A stretch of DNA of 64,000 bases, from NCBI RefSeq assembly GCF_019703545.1, contig NZ_AP018771.1:1612001-1676000 (forward strand), read 5' to 3'. The notes under the pieces were generated by a model. The model was given only the letters and a program-made list of their open reading frames with translations. It was not told where the DNA came from and did no database searches. How positions within the stretch are numbered: the first letter of the stretch is position 1; the number at the start of each line of letters is the position of its first letter. The position numbers and the translations under genes are program-made. Origin of the DNA: Haemophilus influenzae (GTDB lineage Bacteria; Pseudomonadota; Gammaproteobacteria; Enterobacterales; Pasteurellaceae). This document shows positions 9,307 to 19,075 of this stretch, piece by piece.

Positions 9307-9798
9307 TTAAAGAATATTCTTTTCTCCACGAGATACACTAATCAAGCCAGAACGAACAATTTCTAACAATGTGGTTTCTTCTTTCAATGCAGAAATAAAC
9401 GCATCAACTTTATCATTTGTACCGCTTAATTGAATTGTGTAAGACTTTGGTGTGACATCTACAATTTGACCGCGGAAAATATCGGCTAATCGTTTAATTT
9501 CATCGCGAGATGACCCCACGGCTCTGACTTTCGCTAAAACAATTTCTCGTTCTATATATTCCTGTTCACTTAAATTAACCACTTTAAACACATCCACTAA
9601 TTTATGGAGTTGTTTTTCGATTTGCTCCAATGCTTGAGTATCGCCCACTGCTTCAATAGTCATTCGAGAAAGCGTTGGATCATCCGTTGGCGCAACCGTC
9701 AAACTTTCAATATTAAAGGCACGTTGAGAGAATAAACCAACAACACGCGATAATGCTCCCGATTCATTTTCGAGTAAAACAGATAAAATTCTACGCAT
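9307..9798 (-). CDS. ilvH: Acetolactate synthase III, regulatory subunit
   Basis: Small subunit that gives valine feedback control to acetohydroxyacid synthase in branched-chain amino acid synthesis. It is 163 residues with an N-terminal ACT domain (LSVLLENESGALSRVVGLFS) and the typical C-terminal half (RGQIVDVTPKSYTIQLSG). The start codon overlaps the ilvI stop (TAATG), so the two are translationally coupled. Confidence 0.95.
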   Translation of the reverse strand: MRRILSVLLENESGALSRVVGLFSQRAFNIESLTVAPTDDPTLSRMTIEAVGDTQALEQIEKQLHKLVDVFKVVNLSEQEYIEREIVLAKVRAVGSSRDEIKRLADIFRGQIVDVTPKSYTIQLSGTNDKVDAFISALKEETTLLEIVRSGLISVSRGEKNIL

Positions 9799-11519
9799 TA
9801 GTTTGTCTCCTCTTGAGGTTTACTTAAAATCATTTCATTCATTGCGCCACCACGAATTTGCATTGGATAAACGTGTTCAGATTCATCTACATTAATATCT
9901 ACAAAGACTAATTTATTTTTAATACTGAATGCTTCTTGCAATTTGCTTTCAAGTTCATCGGGGGTAGCAATTTTTATTCCTACGTGACCGTAAGATTCAG
10001 CCAATTTCACAAAATCAGGCAAGGAATTCATATAGGTTTGTGAATGACGACCAGAATAAATCAAGTCTTGCCATTGTTTTACCATTCCCAAGAAATGATT
10101 ATTCAAACAAATAATGACAACAGGAATACCATACTGCGTTGCGGTAGAAAGCTCTTGAATATTCATTTGAATACTTCCATCACCAGTAACACAAACAACT
10201 GTTCCTTCAGGATGAGCTAATTTCACACCAAGTGCCGCAGGAAAACCAAAACCCATTGTGCCTGCACCACCAGAATTAATCCAATGACGCGGTTCATCGA
10301 ATGGATAATGTAACGCAGCAAACATTTGGTGCTGACCTACATCAGAAGCCACATAAGCTTGTCCTTTCGTGAGGCGATATACCGCTTCCACGACTTGTTG
10401 CGGTTTAATCACACCAGAAGTGCGGTCAAATTCCAAACATTTTTTTGCTTTCCATTGGTTGATTTCTTGCCACCAACTTTCAAGATCTGTTTGCGATCTC
10501 AAGCCTTCTTCATTCAATAAACTCAAAAATTCTTCCAATACATTTTTCGCATTTCCGACAATTGGAATCGCGACTGGAACATTTTTAGAAATCGAGGTTG
10601 GATCAATATCAATATGAATCACTTTTGCATTTGGGCAATATTTTTCTAAATTATTTGTTGTACGATCATCAAAACGAACGCCAATCCCCAAAATAAGATC
10701 ACTTTCGTGCATTGCCGTATTAGCTTCTAAAGTACCGTGCATACCCAACATACCTAAGAATTGTTTATCTGTACTTGGATAAGCCCCTAATCCCATTAAC
10801 GATGAAGTCACTGGCAAATTTAAGCGTTGTGCAAACTGAATTAACTGCTCACTACATTCAGCAGTGATTGCGCCACCACCGACAAAAAGTATCGGTTTCT
10901 TCGCCACTAAAAGTGCTTTTAACGCTTTTTTAATTTGGCCTTTGTGCCCATTTACTGTGGGATTATAAGAGCGTAACTCGACAGATTCTGGGTATTCATA
11001 AGGATATTTAAAATTAGGATTTACAGTATCTTTTGGAATATCCACAACAACAGGGCCAGGGCGACCTGTAGACGCAATATAAAAGGCTTTTTTCAAAGTA
11101 GATGGAATATCTTCCGCCTTTTTGACAATAAAGCTATGCTTCACAACGGGACGAGAAATACCCAGCATATCACATTCTTGGAAAGCATCACTGCCAATTA
11201 AATTGCTCATAACCTGACCCGAAATGATAACCATAGGCACAGAATCGGTATAAGCCGTTAAAATACCAGTGATAGCATTTGTTGCACCAGGCCCCGAAGT
11301 CACTAGCACACATCCAACTTTACCCGTTGAACGTGCGTAACCATCCGCCATATGCACCGCAGCTTGTTCGTGGCGAACTAAAATATGTTCAATACCACCC
11401 AGCGTATGAATTGCATCATAAATATCTAATACCGCGCCTCCGGGATAACCAAATACATACTCTACGCCTTCATCACGTAAAGATTGAACCACCATCTCTG
11501 CGCCAGATAACTTCTTCAT
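9798..11519 (-). CDS. ilvI: Acetolactate synthase III, catalytic subunit
   Basis: TPP- and FAD-dependent enzyme forming 2-acetolactate or 2-aceto-2-hydroxybutyrate. The 573-residue protein shows the family start ([20 protein letters not shown]), the TPP-activating glutamate region ([16 protein letters not shown]) and the TPP-metal motif [12 protein letters not shown]. It forms an operon with ilvH. The upstream 260 bases are very AT-rich, which would suit Lrp and H-NS control (both genes are in this window), but I see no specific operator. Confidence 0.95.
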   Translation of the reverse strand: MKKLSGAEMVVQSLRDEGVEYVFGYPGGAVLDIYDAIHTLGGIEHILVRHEQAAVHMADGYARSTGKVGCVLVTSGPGATNAITGILTAYTDSVPMVIISGQVMSNLIGSDAFQECDMLGISRPVVKHSFIVKKAEDIPSTLKKAFYIASTGRPGPVVVDIPKDTVNPNFKYPYEYPESVELRSYNPTVNGHKGQIKKALKALLVAKKPILFVGGGAITAECSEQLIQFAQRLNLPVTSSLMGLGAYPSTDKQFLGMLGMHGTLEANTAMHESDLILGIGVRFDDRTTNNLEKYCPNAKVIHIDIDPTSISKNVPVAIPIVGNAKNVLEEFLSLLNEEGLRSQTDLESWWQEINQWKAKKCLEFDRTSGVIKPQQVVEAVYRLTKGQAYVASDVGQHQMFAALHYPFDEPRHWINSGGAGTMGFGFPAALGVKLAHPEGTVVCVTGDGSIQMNIQELSTATQYGIPVVIICLNNHFLGMVKQWQDLIYSGRHSQTYMNSLPDFVKLAESYGHVGIKIATPDELESKLQEAFSIKNKLVFVDINVDESEHVYPMQIRGGAMNEMILSKPQEETN

Positions 11520-11785
11520 TTTTCACTCCTTAAATTCACCGCACTTTTAAAAATACGAACAGATTATGTCAATGTTTCACATAATACAAAGTAAAAAAAA
11601 TTTGTCTAGCCACTAAAACAACAAAAAAATCAATTAAAAAAATATAAAAAACCAAATATAAATGAAAATTTAGTTTTTTATAAATTTTTCCATCAATAAA
11701 AATAAAAAAATGCGACAAAATGCCGCATTTTATAAAATAGTAAAAATATTATTTTTTATTCAAATTTTTGAATGAGATCACAGTT
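11520..11785. other. AT-rich ilvI upstream region
   Basis: A single uptake signal at about 11537, a possible ilvI -10 (CATAAT on the minus strand near 11553), and long A/T runs. No ORF is credible here. The lysW terminator lies at its far end. Confidence 0.5.
11707..11731 (-). terminator. Terminator of lysW
   Basis: Stem AAAATGCG/CGCATTTT with a 9-base loop, followed on the minus strand by a T-run. It lies 55 bases past the lysW stop. Confidence 0.75.
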
Positions 11786-13306
11786 TTAGCGTTTTTTAAC
11801 TGCAAATACAATGACAATCAATGAAACTGCCGTTGCTGCAAAACCAGCTAAACCTGAATAAGTAAACCCTACCACAATGTAACCAATAGAAGTCGCTGTT
11901 GCAACTGTGGCAGCATAAGGAAGCTGAGTAGTAACGTGATCAATATGATTACATTTCGCACCCGTTGAAGACAAAATTGTTGTATCCGACACTGGCGAGC
12001 AATGATCGCCACATACAGCCCCTGCCATTACTGCAGATAAACAAGGAAGCAATAATTCTGGTGCGGCATTCGCTGCCATTGCTGCGGCAATTGGCAACAT
12101 AATACCGAATGTTCCCCAGCTCGTACCTGTTGAAAATGCCATCGCTGCACCAAGAACAAAAAGTATAACAGGCAAAAATTGCATTGGAATATTACCAGAC
12201 ACAAGAGAAGATAGATATTTACCTGTTTGCATATCGCCTACTATTTTATTAATTGTCCAAGCAAAGAATAAAATTGCGATTGCGCCTGACATTGATTTAA
12301 TTCCCACAATCCAAGAACGTACATATTCAGGAACACTCACTTGACGATCAAGAATAATTAATAAAGTAGAAATAATAATTGAACAGAATCCACCTACAAC
12401 CAAAGATGTCCCTACTACGGTGTTTTCAAATGCACCTAAAACACTAAACACTTTGCCATCCGCAGCCAATGCCTCTGCACCCGTGTAAATCATCATTGAA
12501 ACTGTAGCGATAATTAAAACTAAAATAGGTAATATAAGATTACGCACCTGACCTTTTGTACCCGTTTCTTCTTCCAACTGATCTTCAGTATTTTTCAAAG
12601 CTAATTTTTCGTGACGCACCATTGAAGCAATATCAAAAGAAAAATATGCCACAAAAAACACCATAATAATGGAGAAAATTGCATAGAAGTTCATTGAACT
12701 CATTGCTACGAATGCACCAATTGGTGTGTACTCCGTGATCGAATAAGTCGCTAATAAACCGCCTATTAAAGTAATAATATATGCGCCCCAACTGGAAACT
12801 GGCATCATTACACACATCGGTGCTGCCGTTGAATCTAAAATATAAGCAAGTTTCGCACGAGAAACTTTAAAACGATCTGTCACAGGACGAGCAATTGCGC
12901 CTACAGCGAGACTATGGAAATAATCGTCAATAAAAGTAACAAAAACCAATGATGCCGCTAATAATTTAGCACCACGACGACCTTTAATACGGCTTTGCGC
13001 CCATTCAGCAAAGGCACGATTACTACCTGATACGGTTAAAAGTGCGGTTAAAACACCAAGCAATAATAAGAACAAAACAATGTTCATATTTGAATTGATT
13101 TCACCATCGGCATAAACCAAAGAAACCACATTTTTTACCAAATAATTAAATGCGCTGCCGATTTGCCAATCGCTTAACATTAATGATCCAATAATAATCC
13201 CCGCACTAAGGGAAACCAAAACACGGCGAGTTGCTATCGCCAAAATTATCGCCAACAAAGCAGGGACGATTGACCAAAAAGATGATGAAAAATCAATAAG
13301 TTCCAT
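11786..13306 (-). CDS. lysW: Lysine transporter LysW (NhaC-type family)
   Basis: Inner membrane protein with about 11-12 hydrophobic segments, related to the NhaC family of sodium/proton antiporters. Family members preceded by lysine riboswitches have been predicted to import lysine, and this gene sits directly behind such an element. Motifs include TFIDDYFHSL and the repeated AGAVCGDHCSPVSDTTILSS. I start it at the ATG at 13306 (MELIDFSSSFWS), which has AGGT eight bases upstream. The 19-residue extension upstream lies in the RNA leader. Transport of lysine is inferred from the riboswitch, not from the protein sequence. Confidence 0.85.
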   Translation of the reverse strand: MELIDFSSSFWSIVPALLAIILAIATRRVLVSLSAGIIIGSLMLSDWQIGSAFNYLVKNVVSLVYADGEINSNMNIVLFLLLLGVLTALLTVSGSNRAFAEWAQSRIKGRRGAKLLAASLVFVTFIDDYFHSLAVGAIARPVTDRFKVSRAKLAYILDSTAAPMCVMMPVSSWGAYIITLIGGLLATYSITEYTPIGAFVAMSSMNFYAIFSIIMVFFVAYFSFDIASMVRHEKLALKNTEDQLEEETGTKGQVRNLILPILVLIIATVSMMIYTGAEALAADGKVFSVLGAFENTVVGTSLVVGGFCSIIISTLLIILDRQVSVPEYVRSWIVGIKSMSGAIAILFFAWTINKIVGDMQTGKYLSSLVSGNIPMQFLPVILFVLGAAMAFSTGTSWGTFGIMLPIAAAMAANAAPELLLPCLSAVMAGAVCGDHCSPVSDTTILSSTGAKCNHIDHVTTQLPYAATVATATSIGYIVVGFTYSGLAGFAATAVSLIVIVFAVKKR

Positions 13307-13370
13307 TAAATAATACCTATAATTAATGGAGAGAACGGAAAGCACAGGACAGAATAAGACCAAAACAACC

Positions 13371-13533
13371 GTAGCACTCCATAGTTAATCAGAAAAACTA
13401 TGACAGTGTCGCCCCTTTCGAGTACGCCACCAACCAAACAAAACGACTTTTATTTGATTTCGGCAACTATTCCTTTCTTTTTTCTTCTTCGTTATCCACT
13501 CTGAAAAAATACTTATAATAATTGCGCCTCTAC
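13371..13533 (-). promoter_or_regulatory. Lysine riboswitch (L box) in the lysW leader
   Basis: On the minus strand the leader contains the hallmarks of the L box in order: AGAGGCGC, ATAAGTA, GTTGCCGAAAT, GGTGGCGTACTCGAAAGG, GGGCGACACTGTCA, a CATAGT/ACTATG hairpin and GGAGTGCTAC. GTAG and CTAC at the ends can close P1. About 163 nt, the usual size. Between it and the ATG (13307-13370) I see no clear terminator with a T-run, so control of translation is possible. The element is seen in the sequence; the ligand is established for the family. Confidence 0.93.
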
Positions 13534-13749
13534 TTTTGTAGTGATTGGAGAGATTACCGTAAAACAAACAAAATGCCAACAGATTTTATAAAAATTTTAT
13601 AAACTTGAATAAAAATACAAAGAAAATAAACACAAAAAAATATATCTGTTTCGACCATTTATTTAATAATAGATATTTACAATAAATTTTATTTTCTCTA
13701 TTATTAAATTAAATTTTCCCACATTTAATGTTATTTATTGAGGTTTATT
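13534..13749. other. Divergent promoter region between lysW and hns
   Basis: Very AT-rich. On the minus strand a TTGGCA near 13579 and a GGTAAT/GTAATC near 13555 could form the riboswitch promoter, though spacing is not ideal. The hns ribosome-binding site TGAGG is at 13739-13743. No ORF. Confidence 0.4.
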
Positions 13750-14154
13750 ATGAACGAATTAGTAAGAGGTTTAACAAATCTTCGTAGTTTACGTGCAGCT
13801 GTACGTGAATTAACGTTAGAACAAGCAGAAAATGCCCTAGAAAAATTACAAACAGCTATCGAAGAAAAACGTGCTAATGAAGCAGAATTAATTAAAGCAG
13901 AGACAGAGCGAAAAGAGCGTTTAGCTAAATATAAAGAATTAATGGAAAAAGAAGGTATTACACCTGAAGAATTACACGAAATTTTTGGCACAAAAACTGT
14001 ATCAATTCGAGCAAAACGTGCTCCACGCCCTGCAAAATATGCCTTTATTGATGAAAATGGTGAGCATAAAACTTGGACGGGTCAAGGTCGCACACCACGT
14101 CCAATTCAAAATGCATTGAACAAAGGTAAATCATTATCTGATTTCGAAATTTAA
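13750..14154 (+). CDS. hns: Nucleoid protein H-NS
   Basis: DNA-binding silencer of AT-rich and horizontally acquired genes. It is 134 residues: an N-terminal oligomerisation coiled coil (LEQAENALEKLQTAIEEK), a linker, and the C-terminal DNA-binding domain with TWTGQGRTPRPIQ, whose QGR loop inserts into the minor groove. The ATG at 13750 has TGAGG at good spacing. An in-frame TTG at 13738 would overlap that site. Confidence 0.95.
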   Translation: MNELVRGLTNLRSLRAAVRELTLEQAENALEKLQTAIEEKRANEAELIKAETERKERLAKYKELMEKEGITPEELHEIFGTKTVSIRAKRAPRPAKYAFIDENGEHKTWTGQGRTPRPIQNALNKGKSLSDFEI

Positions 14155-14171
14155 TTTTTTTATTCGAAACT

Positions 14172-14200
14172 AGAACTCATTTTTATGGGTTCTATTTTTT
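14172..14200 (+). terminator. Terminator of hns
   Basis: Stem AGAACTCA/TGGGTTCT (one G-T pair) and a 6-base loop, followed by A and a run of seven T. Confidence 0.85.
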
Positions 14201-14224
14201 TATCTAAACATAGCACACAACATT

Positions 14225-15061
14225 ATGATCGAAAAAAAAATATTACTCACTGATTGCCCTGATGATAAAGGCTTAATCGCAAAAATAACTAATATTTGTT
14301 ACAAACATCAACTAAATATTCTGCATAATAATGAATTTGTAGATTTTGAAACCAAGCATTTCTTTATGCGTACAGAATTGGAAGGTATTTTTAACGAAGC
14401 TACTTTATTAGAAGATCTAAAATATAGCTTACCCGAAGGAACGAATTGTCGATTAATTAGCACCCAACGTAAGCGAATTGTAATTTTAGTCACAAAAGAA
14501 GCTCACTGCCTTGGCGATATTTTAATGAAAAATTATTATGGTGCGCTTGATGTAGAAATTGCGGCAGTCATCGGCAATCACGATAATTTACGTGAACTTG
14601 TTGAACGTTTTAATATTCCATTTCATTTAGTTAGCCACGAAAACTTAACCCGTGTAGAACACGACAAATTACTGGCAGAAAAAATTGATGAATATACGCC
14701 AGATTATATTGTTCTCGCTAAATATATGCGTGTGCTAAACCCTGAATTTGTCGCGCGTTATCCAAATCGAGTGATTAATATCCATCATTCATTCTTGCCT
14801 GCTTTTATTGGTGCCAAGCCTTATCAACAAGCCTATGAACGCGGTGTAAAAATTATTGGCGCAACGGCACATTTTATTAATAACGAATTAGATCAAGGCC
14901 CAATCATTATGCAAAATGTGATTAATGTGGATCATACTTATAATGCAGAAGCGATGATGCGTGCTGGCCGTGATGTGGAAAAAACCGTGTTAAGTCGCGC
15001 CCTTGATCTCGCTTTACACGATAGAATTTTTGTTTATAAAAATAAAACGGTGGTGTTGTAA
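14225..15061 (+). CDS. purU: Formyltetrahydrofolate deformylase
   Basis: Hydrolyses 10-formyl-THF to formate and THF, supplying formate for the PurT route and balancing one-carbon units. It has an N-terminal ACT domain ([20 protein letters not shown]) and a formyltransferase-like catalytic domain with [17 protein letters not shown] and TAHFI..ELDQGPI. It is 278 residues, normal for the family. Its stop overlaps the aroA start (TAATG). Confidence 0.95.
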   Translation: MIEKKILLTDCPDDKGLIAKITNICYKHQLNILHNNEFVDFETKHFFMRTELEGIFNEATLLEDLKYSLPEGTNCRLISTQRKRIVILVTKEAHCLGDILMKNYYGALDVEIAAVIGNHDNLRELVERFNIPFHLVSHENLTRVEHDKLLAEKIDEYTPDYIVLAKYMRVLNPEFVARYPNRVINIHHSFLPAFIGAKPYQQAYERGVKIIGATAHFINNELDQGPIIMQNVINVDHTYNAEAMMRAGRDVEKTVLSRALDLALHDRIFVYKNKTVVL

Positions 15062-16359
15062 TGGAAAAAATTACTCTTGCACCAATAAGTGCGGTTGAAG
15101 GAACAATTAATTTACCAGGTTCTAAAAGTTTATCGAATCGCGCATTACTTTTAGCCGCCTTAGCGAAAGGCACAACAAAAGTAACCAATTTATTAGATAG
15201 CGATGATATTCGACATATGCTTAACGCCCTCAAAGCATTGGGCGTACGCTATCAACTGTCTGATGATAAAACTATTTGTGAAATAGAGGGATTGGGCGGA
15301 GCATTCAATATACAGGACAATCTTTCTCTCTTTCTTGGTAATGCGGGGACGGCAATGCGTCCATTAACCGCAGCACTTTGCTTAAAAGGAAAAACCGAAA
15401 GCGAAATCATCTTAACTGGCGAGCCTCGGATGAAAGAGCGGCCAATTCTCCATTTAGTCGATGCATTACGCCAAGCGGGTGCAGATATTCGCTACTTAGA
15501 GAATGAGGGTTATCCTCCGCTCGCAATTCGCAACAAAGGGATAAAAGGTGGAAAAGTCAAAATTGATGGTTCAATTTCATCTCAATTTTTGACCGCACTT
15601 TTAATGTCTGCGCCACTTGCAGAAAATGACACAGAAATAGAAATTATCGGTGAACTAGTCTCTAAACCCTATATTGACATTACCCTTGCAATGATGCGAG
15701 ATTTTGGTGTTCACGTTGAAAATCATCACTACCAAAAATTTCAAGTTAAGGGCAATCAATCCTATATTTCGCCTAATAAATATTTGGTAGAAGGGGATGC
15801 ATCATCAGCCTCTTACTTTCTCGCAGCTGGAGCAATTAAAGGGAAAGTGAAAGTAACAGGCATTGGCAAAAACTCAATTCAAGGCGATCGTTTATTTGCT
15901 GATGTATTAGAGAAAATGGGGGCAAAAATCACTTGGGGAGAGGATTTTATCCAAGCCGAACACGCTGAATTAAATGGCATTGATATGGATATGAACCACA
16001 TTCCAGATGCCGCAATGACGATTGCAACCACCGCACTTTTTGCCAACGGCGAAACCATCATTCGCAATATTTATAACTGGCGTGTGAAAGAAACAGATCG
16101 TTTAACAGCTATGGCAACCGAACTACGTAAAATCGGTGCAGAAATCGAAGAAGGCGAAGATTTTATTCGTATTCAACCGCTTCCACTCAATCAATTTAAA
16201 CACGCCAATATTGAGACCTATAACGATCACCGTATGGCAATGTGTTTTTCTCTAATCGCACTATCAAACACACCAGTGACGATTTTAGATCCCAAATGTA
16301 CTGCCAAAACCTTTCCTACATTCTTCAATGAATTTGAAAAGATTTGCTTAAAAAATTAA
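15061..16359 (+). CDS. aroA: 5-enolpyruvylshikimate-3-phosphate synthase
   Basis: Sixth step of the shikimate pathway, joining shikimate-3-phosphate and PEP. It is 432 residues with the signatures [29 protein letters not shown] (PEP site) and [14 protein letters not shown]. It is translationally coupled to purU and followed by a strong uptake-signal terminator. Confidence 0.96.
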   Translation: MEKITLAPISAVEGTINLPGSKSLSNRALLLAALAKGTTKVTNLLDSDDIRHMLNALKALGVRYQLSDDKTICEIEGLGGAFNIQDNLSLFLGNAGTAMRPLTAALCLKGKTESEIILTGEPRMKERPILHLVDALRQAGADIRYLENEGYPPLAIRNKGIKGGKVKIDGSISSQFLTALLMSAPLAENDTEIEIIGELVSKPYIDITLAMMRDFGVHVENHHYQKFQVKGNQSYISPNKYLVEGDASSASYFLAAGAIKGKVKVTGIGKNSIQGDRLFADVLEKMGAKITWGEDFIQAEHAELNGIDMDMNHIPDAAMTIATTALFANGETIIRNIYNWRVKETDRLTAMATELRKIGAEIEEGEDFIRIQPLPLNQFKHANIETYNDHRMAMCFSLIALSNTPVTILDPKCTAKTFPTFFNEFEKICLKN

Positions 16360-16364
16360 GTAAA

Positions 16365-16410
16365 AAAGTGCGGTTAATTTCAAAAAGGTTTTTAAAATTA
16401 ACCGCACTTT
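16365..16410 (+). terminator. Uptake-signal terminator after aroA; copy 1 of a 46-bp repeat flanking the R-M genes
   Basis: AAAGTGCGGTTAATTT and its complement are separated by a short spacer, giving a long stem made of two uptake signals. The same 46 bp recur at 18999-19044 with one base changed. Confidence 0.93.
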
Positions 16411-16428
16411 GTATATCAATAGAGTATT

Positions 16429-16457
16429 TTTACAATATCATACTTTTAACTTATAAT
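16429..16457 (+). promoter_or_regulatory. Promoter of the R-M operon
   Basis: TTTACA at 16429 and a perfect TATAAT at 16452, with a 17-base spacer. It lies directly after the repeat copy and gives a leader of about 95 bases before the leader ORF. No C-protein gene or obvious C-box is seen. Confidence 0.7.
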
Positions 16458-16559
16458 TCCAAACTAGATTATTATGGTCTTAAACTGTTAGAAGAATATA
16501 TATGATTGGAAAAAATCTTTATAACTATTGTTCTAACATTAACTCTAATTAGGATATAA

Positions 16560-16616
16560 ATGCACTTTTATCAATATCTAAACGCATTTCCATATGTAAT
16601 TTCGGGGGATAAATGA
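16560..16616 (+). CDS. 18-residue leader ORF coupled to the methyltransferase
   Basis: An ATG with AGGA six bases upstream encodes MHFYQYLNAFPYVISGDK and ends in a TGA that overlaps the methyltransferase ATG (ATGA). The ribosome-binding site of the methyltransferase (GGGGGA) lies inside this ORF. The arrangement suggests translational coupling that sets the methyltransferase level. No similarity is recognised. Whether it is translated is inference from the site and the overlap. Confidence 0.5.
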   Translation: MHFYQYLNAFPYVISGDK

Positions 16617-17836
16617 AACTAATATCTCTATTCTCAGGTTGTGGGGGAATGGATATCGGATTTGAAGGTAATTTCTCTTGTCTAAAAAAATCTATTAATG
16701 AGGAGCTCCACCCTGAATGGATCAGCTCCACAGAAAATGAATGGGTTACCGTTTCGCCCACCTCTTTTGAGACAATTTTTGCTAATGATATTAAACCTGA
16801 TGCTAAAGCAGCATGGGTTTCTTATTTCTTAGACCAAAAAGCGAATGCAAACGAAATCTACCACTTAGAAAGCATTGTTGATCTTGTAAAAAAAGAACGG
16901 GAAACTCACAATATTTTCCCAAAAGGCATTGATATATTAACAGGTGGATTTCCTTGTCAAGATTTTTCTGTAGCCGGAAAACGATTAGGATTTGATTCTC
17001 ACAAAAATCATCATGGAAAAATATCAAATATAGATGAACCCTCAATTGAAAATAGAGGACAATTATACATGTGGATGAGAGAAGTAATATCTATAACTCA
17101 ACCCAAATTATTCATAGCTGAAAATGTAAAAGGATTAACGAACCTTAAAGATGTAAAAGAAATTATTGAACATGATTTTGGTCAAGCTAGTGACGAAGGA
17201 TACTTAGTTGTACCAGCTCAAGTATTAAATGCTCAGTTTTATGGAGCTCCTCAATCACGTGAGCGTGTCATTTTTTTTGGTTTTAAAAAAAATGCGCTAA
17301 ATAAAAAAGCTTTAGAAGAATTACAAAAAGAAAATATTGCTGAGGATTACAATCCATATCCTCCCCCAACTCATGGAAAAGAAAATTTGAAAGCTGTTGT
17401 TACATGCGCCGATGCATTTATAAATCTACAAGAACCCAATTTTAGCAAAGACCCCTCTCAACAAAAATATTCAAAAGCCAAATATATGGGAAACCATTGT
17501 CAAGGGCAGGTTGAAATTAAACTTAATTCTGTTGGCCCAACAATCCGATCTGAACATCATGGTAATATTGAATATCGTAGGCTAAGCATAGAGCATGGAG
17601 GGAAATATATTAACGAATTATCTAAAGGCATGCTCGAACGTCGTCTTACTATAAGAGAATGTGCTAGATTACAAACGTTTCCTGATAGATACCAATTTAT
17701 TTTACCTAAAACAGCAGAAAACGTTTCTGTTTCAGCCAGTAATGCCTATAAAATTATTGGCAATGCGGTACCATGTATATTAGCTTATAATATTGCTAAA
17801 AATATAGAAAAAAAATGGAATCTTTATTTTAAATAG
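16613..17836 (+). CDS. DNA cytosine-5 methyltransferase of a type II R-M system
   Basis: Transfers methyl groups to carbon 5 of cytosine to protect host DNA. Motif I is SLFSGCGGMDIGF (residues 5-17). The catalytic PCQ (C115) lies in TGGFPCQDFSVAGKRLGF. ENV is at 170-172 and QSRERVIFFGF from 214. Motif X is GNAVP near 383. The target-recognition region is between QSRER and GNAVP. At 407 residues all motifs are intact. A 30-odd residue insert between motifs I and II (about 20-52) is longer than in HhaI-type enzymes. The site recognised cannot be read from sequence. It is absent from the reference gene order I recall, so it was probably acquired. Confidence 0.92.
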   Translation: MKLISLFSGCGGMDIGFEGNFSCLKKSINEELHPEWISSTENEWVTVSPTSFETIFANDIKPDAKAAWVSYFLDQKANANEIYHLESIVDLVKKERETHNIFPKGIDILTGGFPCQDFSVAGKRLGFDSHKNHHGKISNIDEPSIENRGQLYMWMREVISITQPKLFIAENVKGLTNLKDVKEIIEHDFGQASDEGYLVVPAQVLNAQFYGAPQSRERVIFFGFKKNALNKKALEELQKENIAEDYNPYPPPTHGKENLKAVVTCADAFINLQEPNFSKDPSQQKYSKAKYMGNHCQGQVEIKLNSVGPTIRSEHHGNIEYRRLSIEHGGKYINELSKGMLERRLTIRECARLQTFPDRYQFILPKTAENVSVSASNAYKIIGNAVPCILAYNIAKNIEKKWNLYFK

Positions 17837-17845
17837 GATTTATTT

Positions 17846-18988
17846 ATGATTTTCTCTAAAAATAAGTATCCACCTTTACATGAATTCACGTCATTAATGA
17901 ATAGAGTCGATAATTTTCTTAATCATGATGCAGAAAATAGGGTTGCATACTATAAGAAACGTAGTGGTATTGATTTAGAAAAAGATGTATATGAGGCTAT
18001 TTGTTATTGTGCTCAAAATACTCCTTTCGAAGACACTATTAGTTTAGTATCAGGGAAACATTTTCCAGACATTGTAGCTAGTCAATATTATGGTATTGAA
18101 GTAAAAAGTACACAAGGAGATAAATGGACTTCAATTGGCAGTTCTATTCTTGAGTCTACACGAATTCCAAATATAGAAAAAATTTTCTTAACATTTGGTA
18201 AATTAGGTGGAAATATTAAATTCCTATCCAAACCATATGAGTCGTGTTTATGTGATATAGCTGTAACCCATTACCCTAGATATAAAATAGATATGTTATT
18301 AGAAAAGGGGGAGAGCATATTTGAAAAAATGGAGACCACATATGATTCTCTCCGAGAATTAGATAATCCAATAACTCCTGTAGCTAAATACTATAAATCT
18401 CTATTAATAGAAGGTGAAAGTTTATGGTGGACTTCAAACAATGTTTTAGATGATATTGCCCCTCCCAAAGTTAGACACTGGAAGGTAATAGAAAAATATG
18501 AGCGAGATATGTTAATTGCTCAAGCATATGCTTTCTTCCCTGAAACGATCTTAGGAAATCCTAGAAATAAATATGATAAATTCGCACTATGGCTAGTGAC
18601 TAAACATGGAGTAATAAACACTAGTTTAAGAGATGAGTTTTCTGCAGGAGGGCAACAAAAAATAACTGATACTTGTGGTGAAACACATCTTTGTTCTGCT
18701 GTATTAAAGAGAGTAGAGAACAATATTCTTGCAATTAAAAAATTTATTTTAGAAACTCCTGAAAATATTCTAACTGAACTTTGGGGAAATTACATTAAAG
18801 ATGATCGTATAACTCAATGGGCAAATTTAGTGTTATCTTATTGTAAACCTTCAAACCACAATGAAATGAAATTAATTTTGACAAAAATTGTAAATGAAAA
18901 AACAATTTTTAATGATAAAGATGATGTAAACAAATTAGAAGAAATGGCAAAAATATACATAACCAATCAGAAAATTAATAGTTTATAA
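17846..18988 (+). CDS. Putative type II restriction endonuclease (PD-(D/E)xK type)
   Basis: A 380-residue protein directly after the methyltransferase (9-base gap, AGGA before the ATG). It is recognised as the partner nuclease by position and by a PD-(D/E)xK-like core: F-P-D75 in KHFPDIVASQYYG, then E85-V-K87 in GIEVKST. I recognise no subfamily, so specificity is unknown. It is AT-rich, like the methyltransferase and unlike the flanking genes, consistent with transfer. The frame is intact. Confidence 0.78.
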   Translation: MIFSKNKYPPLHEFTSLMNRVDNFLNHDAENRVAYYKKRSGIDLEKDVYEAICYCAQNTPFEDTISLVSGKHFPDIVASQYYGIEVKSTQGDKWTSIGSSILESTRIPNIEKIFLTFGKLGGNIKFLSKPYESCLCDIAVTHYPRYKIDMLLEKGESIFEKMETTYDSLRELDNPITPVAKYYKSLLIEGESLWWTSNNVLDDIAPPKVRHWKVIEKYERDMLIAQAYAFFPETILGNPRNKYDKFALWLVTKHGVINTSLRDEFSAGGQQKITDTCGETHLCSAVLKRVENNILAIKKFILETPENILTELWGNYIKDDRITQWANLVLSYCKPSNHNEMKLILTKIVNEKTIFNDKDDVNKLEEMAKIYITNQKINSL

Positions 18989-18998
18989 CAGGCAACCC

Positions 18999-19044
18999 AA
19001 AGTGCGGTCAATTTCAAAAAGGTTTTTAAAATTAACCGCACTTT
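18999..19044 (+). terminator. Copy 2 of the 46-bp uptake-signal terminator, after the R-M genes
   Basis: Identical to 16365-16410 except for one base (GCGGTCAATT in place of GCGGTTAATT). It can terminate the R-M operon and, in the other direction, rarA. Confidence 0.92.
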
Positions 19045-19075
19045 CATTCCATTCTAAAAAAATCCTAAATAAATA

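Noticed and set aside
13385..13579. Minus-strand ORF of 64 codons upstream of lysW
   Set aside because: It lies wholly within and around the lysine riboswitch, and its sequence is explained by the RNA.
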